A stretch of DNA of 64,000 bases from Okeania sp. KiyG1. GTDB taxonomy: Bacteria > Cyanobacteriota > Cyanobacteriia > Cyanobacteriales > Microcoleaceae. This document shows positions 58,166 to 64,000 of this stretch, piece by piece. The translations under genes were made by a program, and so were the position numbers. The first letter of the stretch is position 1; each line of letters opens with the position of its first letter. The notes beneath the pieces were generated by a model. It had not been told where the DNA came from. It ran no database searches and saw nothing but the letters and a program-made list of their open reading frames with translations. The DNA lies in the NCBI RefSeq assembly GCF_014132355.1, contig NZ_BLZO01000091.1:186001-250000 (forward strand), read 5' to 3'.

Positions 58166-58933
58166 TCAAGGAAATTGTTTATATGAGATTTATTAATCCT
58201 AAAACAGATTATGCCTTCAAAAAAATCTTTAGTTCTGCACAGAGTAAAAATATTCTGATTAGTTTTCTGAATGCACTACTCTATGAAGGTCAAAATACTA
58301 TCCGTGACTTAGAATTTATTGATACATATCAACCAGGGTCAGTAGCCATTCTCAAAGATTCATATTTAGATGTGAGAGCTAAACTTGATAATGGCTCCAC
58401 AGTCATTATTGAAATGCAGGTATTAAATATAGAAGGTTTCAATAAACGGGTTATTTACTATGCTGCAAAAGTTTATGTTAATCAACTCCAGCGAGGTAAA
58501 ATTTATACAGGTCTAAAACCAGTAATTTCTTTAACTATTGCTGATTTTACGATGTTTAAGGAGAGTGAAAAAATTATTACACGCTTTGCATTTAAAGAAT
58601 GGGAGAATTCTTTTGTTTATCCAGACAGCGATATAGAACTATTTTTTGTGGAGTTACCTAAATTTAAGAAAAATTGGCAAATTTAGAAAGTATTACAGAT
58701 AAATGGCTCTACTTTATGAAACATACTAATAGTTTGGAGGTCGTACCGGAATCAATGGAAGTAGTTCCTGAAATTAGTCAAGCTTTTACTATTGCTAATG
58801 AGGCTAATTTAACTATAGATGAATTGCAACAATTGGAAAAGCAAGAGCAATTTATTCTTGACCGGAAAGGAGCAATTGCTTTTAGTAAAGAAGAAGTTCA
58901 AGAATTTAGAATTTAGAATGCGCGAATTTAGAA

Positions 58934-59478
58934 TTACCTCTCCTTGAAAAGAAAAGGATTGGGTTATATCAAATCCGGTTAAATAACCTCACAATCAATA
59001 GATATCTCCAGTAGGGAGTAGGGAGTAGGGAGTAGGGAGTAGGGAGTAGGGAGTAGGGAGTAGGGAGTAGGGAACCCACCCCTAACCCCTCCGGTGGAGG
59101 GGAATAATTGATAATTTATGTAAGATAATTGATTTTATTTTTTATTATTGCAGATGCCTAATAGCTTAAAATCCTGATTATGACGTTATTGGATCTATGT
59201 GCAATTAGGCGGATTTGATATTAAAAGGAATTTTTTTCTTCTCTTGGTCTCATGGATATGGCGAGGGGACCCGTTCTTGCAGACCCGCTCCGCTGTTAGC
59301 GTTTGCGGTAGCATTCCGGAACGGAAAGCTTTGCGGTAGCAAACGCCATCCCACCCTACGGGAAGCTCCGCTAACGACCGCTGTCTTGGTCGATTGGATA
59401 TGGCGAGGGGACCTCGCCATCCCTCGACCGCTTTTTTCTCCATGAATGGAGAGGCTTTATACCTTAATTTTTCGGTAA
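58934..59478 (-). mobile_element. Large TTACC...GAGGTAA element inserted in the Rpn-type gene
   Basis: On the minus strand it begins TTACCGAAAAATTAAGG with hairpin CTCTCC-ATTCAT-GGAGA and ends CTTTTCAAGGAGAGGTAA. These are the ends of the 95-bp miniature elements at 23.1, 26.5 and 33.0 kb. The roughly 450-bp interior holds other repeats (GGGAGTA tandem 59012-59070, GC palindrome, short dispersed repeats 59275-59378, hairpin 59388-59429) and no ORF with coding character. Confidence 0.6.
59388..59429. repeat. Long hairpin repeat (GGTCGA...TCGACC)
   Basis: GGTCGATTGGATATGGCGAG and CTCGCCATCCCTCGACC can pair over most of their length around GGGGAC. It is a near copy of 42511-42552, with a broken third copy beginning near 59242. 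Confidence 0.65.
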
Positions 59479-59641
59479 AAGAGAGGGTCGTGAAGAAGGA
59501 AGAAGGGAATTAATTCTAAGTTTAATAGAACGTTTATTAGGCAGAATTGATGCCAATACAAAAGAACGCTTTAATCAATTATCAAATAGGGAATTAGAAG
59601 TATTAAGTCAGGCAATGTTAGAATTCAAAAATGTATCTTAA

Positions 59642-60009
59642 TTTATACCAATTCGACCTGATGTTGCGCTTAATAAAAGATAACAGCTATTAGTAAAATT
59701 CAGGTTTTGGTAAGAATTATTAAGCGGATTGTTACAGAGAAATGGTATTAGTAGCTTGGTTAGAGCAAGTCAGAGATGAAGAGTGACACAAATAGGTAGT
59801 AAATAGGGAAACTATTTTTTTGATAAAAAATCAAGATTTAAGTAATACTAAGAGAAAATTAACATCATACAAGGGAGGGCGAATGCCATATACAAGGGAG
59901 GACGAATGCGATATACAAGGGAGGGCGAATGCCATTCGCCCCTACAAGCTGTTTTCTAAAAATTCTAACACATACTCCTTCATCAATAGTAAATTATCCA
60001 ATAAAAACC
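59642..60009. other. Gene-free stretch with a three-fold GGGAGGGCGAATG repeat
   Basis: No gene. ATACAAGGGAGGGCGAATGC is repeated three times with changes (59868-59936), the last copy running into the MITE-type palindrome core GCCATTCGCCCC. Confidence 0.5.
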
Positions 60010-61176
60010 ATGAAAATATTAGTAGCTAGCCACACTTATATTGTTGACTTAAACCGGGAAAAGTTACGCGCTTTAGCTCACCTTGAACCAGGGATTGAAG
60101 TTACGGTTGTTGTTCCTAAACGTTGGAACCCTAAAGGAGTACAAAGTCAAATCGTTGAAACCCAATTTATTGATGAGGGTTCTTTTCAAGTAGTACCGAT
60201 TTCTAATTACAGTGAAAATAATCAAGCTTTACTGACTTTCGGTCCTGACTTAATTAGTTTGCTACGAAAATTCAAGCCCGATATTATTCAAGTAGAACAG
60301 GGTTCTAAAGCTTTAACTTATGCTCAATTTATTACTTTTAATAAGCTTTTAGGACTCAAAGCTAAAAATCTATTTTTTACTTGGTGGAATTTACCTTATA
60401 CTCTCAAGTTTCCCATTTCTTTACTAGAATCTTATAATCTCAAAAATACTGATGGAATTGTTGCTGGAAATAAAGATGGAGAAGATATTTTAAGAGAACG
60501 AGGCTATAAGGGGCCGATTAAAGTTATGCCTCAATTGGGGGTAGATGAAAGTTTGTTTAAACCAGAATCTCAGCCAGAATTAAAAGATAGTTTGGGAATT
60601 AAAATTGATGATTTTGTGGTGGGTTTTGTAGGTCGTTTTGTTGAGGAAAAGGGATTACTCACATTAACTGAAGCCTTGGCAGGTTTACGAGAAAAACCTT
60701 GGAAATGGTTATTATTAGGAAGGGGTGAGTTACAATCGACTTTGTTAGAAAAAGCAGCAGAATTAGGAATTAAAGACAGACTAATTTTAGTAGAAAGTGT
60801 GCCTCACGACCATGTACAAAAATATATTAATCTGATGAATACTTTAGTATTGCCATCAGAAACTACTTATAAGTTTAAAACTTTAACTTCTGTGGGGTGG
60901 AAGGAACAATTTGGTCATGTTTTAATTGAAGCAATGGCTTGTAAAGTGCCTGTAATAGGTTCTGATTCTGGAGAAATTCCTTATGTAATTGGGGATACTG
61001 GTTTGGTGTTTCCAGAGGGAAATGTTGAGGAATTGAGAAGTTGTTTAATGCAGTTGATGGAGCAAAAAGAATTAGCTGAGGGATTAGGGAAAAAGGGTTA
61101 TGAAAAAGCAATGAATCAGTATACAAATCAAGCTTTGGCTAGGCAGTTATTTAATTTTTATCAGGAGTTGATGTAA
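60010..61176 (+). CDS. hpsO: Family 4 glycosyltransferase, possibly HpsO
   Basis: 388 residues. The start is ATG 60010 (MKILVASHTYIVDLNREKL); an open frame upstream starts inside repeats. It is a GT-B enzyme: the N-terminal half has PDIIQVEQGSKALTYAQF, and the C-terminal half has VGFVGRFVEEKGLLTLTEAL, the LLGRGEL strand and FGHVLIEAMACKVPVIGSDSGEIPYV with the donor-site E(x7)E. It is expected to transfer a hexose from an NDP-sugar. Its place after hpsL/hpsN matches the hpsLMNOP type of locus, from which the name is inferred; repeats and the broken Rpn gene intervene. Confidence 0.75.
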   Translation: MKILVASHTYIVDLNREKLRALAHLEPGIEVTVVVPKRWNPKGVQSQIVETQFIDEGSFQVVPISNYSENNQALLTFGPDLISLLRKFKPDIIQVEQGSKALTYAQFITFNKLLGLKAKNLFFTWWNLPYTLKFPISLLESYNLKNTDGIVAGNKDGEDILRERGYKGPIKVMPQLGVDESLFKPESQPELKDSLGIKIDDFVVGFVGRFVEEKGLLTLTEALAGLREKPWKWLLLGRGELQSTLLEKAAELGIKDRLILVESVPHDHVQKYINLMNTLVLPSETTYKFKTLTSVGWKEQFGHVLIEAMACKVPVIGSDSGEIPYVIGDTGLVFPEGNVEELRSCLMQLMEQKELAEGLGKKGYEKAMNQYTNQALARQLFNFYQELM

Positions 61177-61581
61177 TTTCAAATTTTAAGCATAAATAAA
61201 GAAGGGAAGACAAGATTTTAATCAGGGTAAGAGTATCTCAATTATTCTTGACACAAGGAATCAGAGGAGTCTATTGTAGACTCAAGAAAACAACAACAGA
61301 GAAGTTGAATCATATAATCGTTAAATTTTGTGTATTCAACTTTTACCTTCCACATAGTATTCTATCTGCTAGGTTGTCTACTAGCGCGTCTGTAAGTATT
61401 CAGCTATTAGTAGTTAGCTATCAGCAATTAGTAATGAAAATTACTTCTTAGGTTTATAAATGGGACTTTGGCAGTAAATTTTTATTCTTTCTCAATTTAA
61501 AAGGTTGCTTTTACCTTCTCCAAAATTAATATTAATAGCTGATAGCTAATAGCTGAATGCTTACGCGAGTCTTATTTAAAA
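61177..61581. other. Gene-free stretch
   Basis: AT-rich, with TTAGCTATCAGC/GCTGATAGCTAATAGC inverted segments (61400-61430 and 61535-61556). I see no gene. Confidence 0.5.
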
Positions 61582-62546
61582 TCAATATTCTAGTTGATAT
61601 TCTTTTGGATAATCTTGAATCAATATTTCTGGATATTCCCTAACAATTTTTTGATTATTTTCAACATAAAAGCCATCAGTTATTCTATCAATATATTCTT
61701 TTTCAGAAACAAGTGATTTTTGAGTATCATTGACTATTAATCTATAAAGTAGTCCTAATACATTTACAATATACTTATTCTTTGTCTTAATAATTAATTT
61801 AATCTTATTAATGGCTATTGTTCTATGAAGTTTATTAACATCAAATTTTTCATTGACTCTATCAGATAATAAGCTGGTGTCAAAATTTTCGATTTTATCT
61901 TCTAGGATATTTTCTAACTGAGAAATGATATTTTGGGCATTTGAGCGAAACTGTTCGTATAGAAAAATATGAACTTTGGGAAAGTTATCTTTATAAAGTT
62001 TAATTAATTCGTAATAACATAAATCAATTAAATTGATATTGTGTGATAGATAGTTGTAAGATCGAGTATTTTTATTCCACCTAAATTTATTCATGGATAA
62101 ATCATCTTTATAATCATCGTAAGTATATTCTTTTTAGAATACCAAATATATTTTTTGATATTTCCTGTATAACCCATTTTTACTGCTTGATTATAGCTAG
62201 ACATAAGCAGAGATTGCTGACCTCTAAGAAAAATAATAATTTCTGCTTGAGGAAATGCTTGTTTGAGTCGTCTAACAATTAGAGTTCTATTAATAGTCAA
62301 ATTAGTCCCACAAAATATCTCATCGGAAATAAGTATTTTGGATGCGGCTATTTTCCCTATTTCTTTTTTTATTTCTTCTGGATCATAATAACAATCATCT
62401 GCATACTGTAACTGATTAAAAGTCTTACTTTGTTGAGTATAGGGTCTACTAATCAAAGTTGTATTATTGAGTCTGGGAAAAATTTTATCCTGTAAAAAAG
62501 TTGTTGCTGTCTTAGGCAAACCTACATGAATAAAAGTGCGTGTCAT
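61582..62546 (-). CDS. Sulfotransferase-like protein, frameshifted in a T-run
   Basis: Two adjoining frames (62091-62546 and 61582-62094) make one protein of about 320 residues when one base is added at the T5 run 62131-62135 (plus strand), giving KKEYTYDDYKDDLSMNKFRW. The N terminus has the PAPS 5'-phosphosulfate loop FIHVGLPKTATTFLQ, and IIIFLRGQQSLLMSSYNQAV matches the 3'-phosphate site. FLYEQFRSNAQNIISQLENIL is the usual following helix. It would transfer sulfate from PAPS to a sugar or other acceptor. The location beside glycan genes suggests sulfated extracellular polysaccharide, which is inference. Confidence 0.75.
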
Positions 62547-62895
62547 TCTAGATTCTCCTTGAAAAGATAAGTTAATTATGAAAATTTTAACAATAAATAT
62601 GCAATACTGATATTTTATTTATGAAGCTTTTGTCAAGCCAGCTTTTCAGTTAGGGAGTAGGGAGTAGGGAGCAGGGAAGAAATTTAAAAGATACTCTTGA
62701 GAAACACTTGTTCCCTGTTACATATATTAAAATACAAATTTTGATAAATATTAAATTAGTATCAATTAAGGATAAAAATATAGGATAATCTTATAATAGT
62801 ATTCTAAAGTTATCTGGATATTGCTGTCAGGGTTACGACTAAGAGATATACTAGATTTTTGTCCAATACATATACATATCAATCAATCACATCGA
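62547..62895. other. Divergent intergenic region
   Basis: No gene. GGGAGTA repeats lie at 62653-62672; the remainder is AT-rich and must hold promoters for the two divergent genes. No boxes could be assigned. Confidence 0.5.
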
Positions 62896-64000
62896 ATGTC
62901 CAATCTCTACTTTGATTCTGAAAATAATTCCAAATCTTTTGAATTACCAGGTGCTAAACCCCATTATAACCCCGATCGTCCAGGCCAAGTAGAACATATT
63001 TTCCTCGATCTAGAACTCGACATTCCTAATCACAGTTTTCATGGCAATTGTATCATTAGTATAAACCCTGTACGGAGTGGCATTGATAAATTAACCCTTG
63101 ATGCGGTTGACTTAGAAATTCAATCTATTAAAATTAACGACACTGAACAAACTTTTGATTACGACGGCGAAGAATTACAGATTTATCTGCAACCAGCTAC
63201 TGAAGCAGGTAAACGAATAAAAGTAGCGATCGCCTATGCTGCAAACAACCCTCAACGAGGTATCTATTTCATCACTCCCGACAAACATTATCCAAACAAA
63301 CCCACCCAAGTCTGGACTCAAGGGGAAGACGAAGACTCTCGTTACTGGTTTCCCTGTTTCGACTACCCCGGTCAACTATCGACATCAGAAATTCGTGTCA
63401 AAGTACCCCATAAATTTATTGCTATCTCCAATGGCGAACTTATCAACACCGAAGAAAGTGAAGATAGCAAAACTTATCATTGGATGCAAAAACAAGTTCA
63501 CCCGACATATTTAATGACTTTAGCAGTGGGTAAATTTGTCGAAATTCAAGATGAATGGAATGGTATACCCGTTACTTATTATGTAGAAAAAAAACGTGAA
63601 GATGATGCTCTACGAACTATGGGCAAAACTCCCCAAATGATAGAATTTTTTAGTCAAGAATTTGGCTATAAATATCCCTACCCTAAATATGCTCAAGTTT
63701 GCGTTAATGAATTTATTTTTGGAGGGATGGAAAATACCTCTACAACTTTACTGACAGATAGATGTTTACTAGATGAAAGAGCAGCCTTAGATAACCGTAA
63801 TTCTGAAACTTTAGTGGCTCACGAACTTGCTCATCAATGGTTTGGCGATTTAATTGTCATTAAACATTGGTCTCATGCCTGGATTAAAGAAGGAATGGCT
63901 ACCTACTCAGAAGTATTATGGACAGAGCATGAATATGGTCAAGATGATGCTGCTTATTATCTATTGAAAGAAGCTCGAAGTTATATTGCTGAGGATAAAT
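62896..64000 (+). CDS. pepN: M1 family metallopeptidase (aminopeptidase N type), cut by the window edge
   Basis: The first 368 residues of a protein that in this family is usually 800-900 long. The start is ATG 62896 with no signal peptide. The N-terminal beta domain (1-215) includes RYWFPCFDYPGQLSTSEIRV. The exopeptidase motif GGMEN is at 276-280, zinc site HELAH at 309-313 with catalytic Glu310, and the third ligand Glu332 in WIKEGMATYSE. It removes N-terminal residues from peptides in the cytosol. The frame is open and intact to the right edge. Confidence 0.95.
   Translation, partial: MSNLYFDSENNSKSFELPGAKPHYNPDRPGQVEHIFLDLELDIPNHSFHGNCIISINPVRSGIDKLTLDAVDLEIQSIKINDTEQTFDYDGEELQIYLQPATEAGKRIKVAIAYAANNPQRGIYFITPDKHYPNKPTQVWTQGEDEDSRYWFPCFDYPGQLSTSEIRVKVPHKFIAISNGELINTEESEDSKTYHWMQKQVHPTYLMTLAVGKFVEIQDEWNGIPVTYYVEKKREDDALRTMGKTPQMIEFFSQEFGYKYPYPKYAQVCVNEFIFGGMENTSTTLLTDRCLLDERAALDNRNSETLVAHELAHQWFGDLIVIKHWSHAWIKEGMATYSEVLWTEHEYGQDDAAYYLLKEARSYIAEDK

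Larger units (their letters stand above)
58183..59641 (+). pseudogene. Rpn-type PD-(D/E)XK nuclease/transposase gene split by a 545-bp element
   Basis: The N-terminal part MRFINPKTDYAFKKIF is diagnostic of the Rpn family (recombination-promoting nuclease; PD-(D/E)XK fold), with DSYLDVRAKLDNGSTVIIEMQ carrying the Asp and Glu-x-Gln site. A one-base shift in the A5 run 58669-58673 separates it from NLANLESITDKWLYFMKHT. The frame then runs into an inserted element at about 58916. The missing C terminus is found beyond it: EGREEGRRELILSLIERLLG, ending QAMLEFKNVS at 59639-59641, a DUF4351-like tail. Without the insert and the shift it would be a normal-length protein of about 300 residues. Confidence 0.82.

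Noticed and set aside
1-64000. tRNA, rRNA, riboswitch or phage genes
   Set aside because: I looked for tRNA-like arms, rRNA segments and known riboswitch cores and saw none that I could support by eye; a covariance-model scan would be needed to exclude them.

Overview
The window looks like chromosomal DNA from a filamentous, hormogonium-forming cyanobacterium (Oscillatoriales-like). The evidence is frequent HIP1 palindromes (GCGATCGC), a PEP-CTERM protein, heptamer and decamer short tandem repeats typical of cyanobacteria, an Hps-type hormogonium polysaccharide locus, a cyanovirin-N homologue, several Uma2-type nucleases, and very dense small mobile repeats. I cannot name a species. || Layout. 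0-3 kb: the tail of a probable MoxR-type ATPase, a Uma2 nuclease and a VWA-like partner. 3-5 kb: a duplicated cassette of small secreted proteins, followed by an unrecognised protein with a CheD/CNF1-like Cys-His pattern. 5-8 kb: a second Uma2 protein, a dead IS5-type transposase and a 22-copy, 58-bp tandem array. 8-20 kb: a PD-(D/E)XK protein and a partial copy of it, a glutathione S-transferase, a broken TnpB, a glutamine-amidotransferase-like protein, a glycosyltransferase, TenA, a small secreted protein and a pentapeptide-repeat membrane protein. Two inverted copies of a TnpB-less IS200/IS605-type end bracket much of this region. 20-28 kb: peptide deformylase, an FHA-PrsW fusion, a periplasmic-binding-protein/pentameric-channel fusion, a NUDIX protein and a PEP-CTERM protein. 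28-35 kb: two long tandem arrays (about 285 and 138 bp per unit) on either side of a membrane-protein gene. 35-46 kb: a nucleotidyltransferase and a cluster of secreted adhesin-like proteins (DUF642, Ig/cadherin-like, C-type lectin), one of them broken by TnpB and MITE insertions. 46-62 kb: glycosyltransferases, the cyanovirin-N homologue, two more TnpB wrecks, an ECF sigma factor with a repeat-encoded tail, GlmM, HpsL/HpsN/HpsO-like proteins, an interrupted Rpn-type protein and a sulfotransferase-like protein. The window ends inside an M1 aminopeptidase. || How the genes fit together: many products act on sugars or at the cell surface, namely glycosyltransferases, sugar-nucleotide enzymes, Hps proteins, lectin-like and DUF642 proteins, and a sulfotransferase. 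They are scattered among mobile repeats rather than packed into operons. || Caution: at least eight otherwise good genes are split by one-base shifts, nearly all in A/T homopolymers of 5-8 bases. Residual sequencing indels are the simplest explanation, so those genes are described here over their full reconstructed length.
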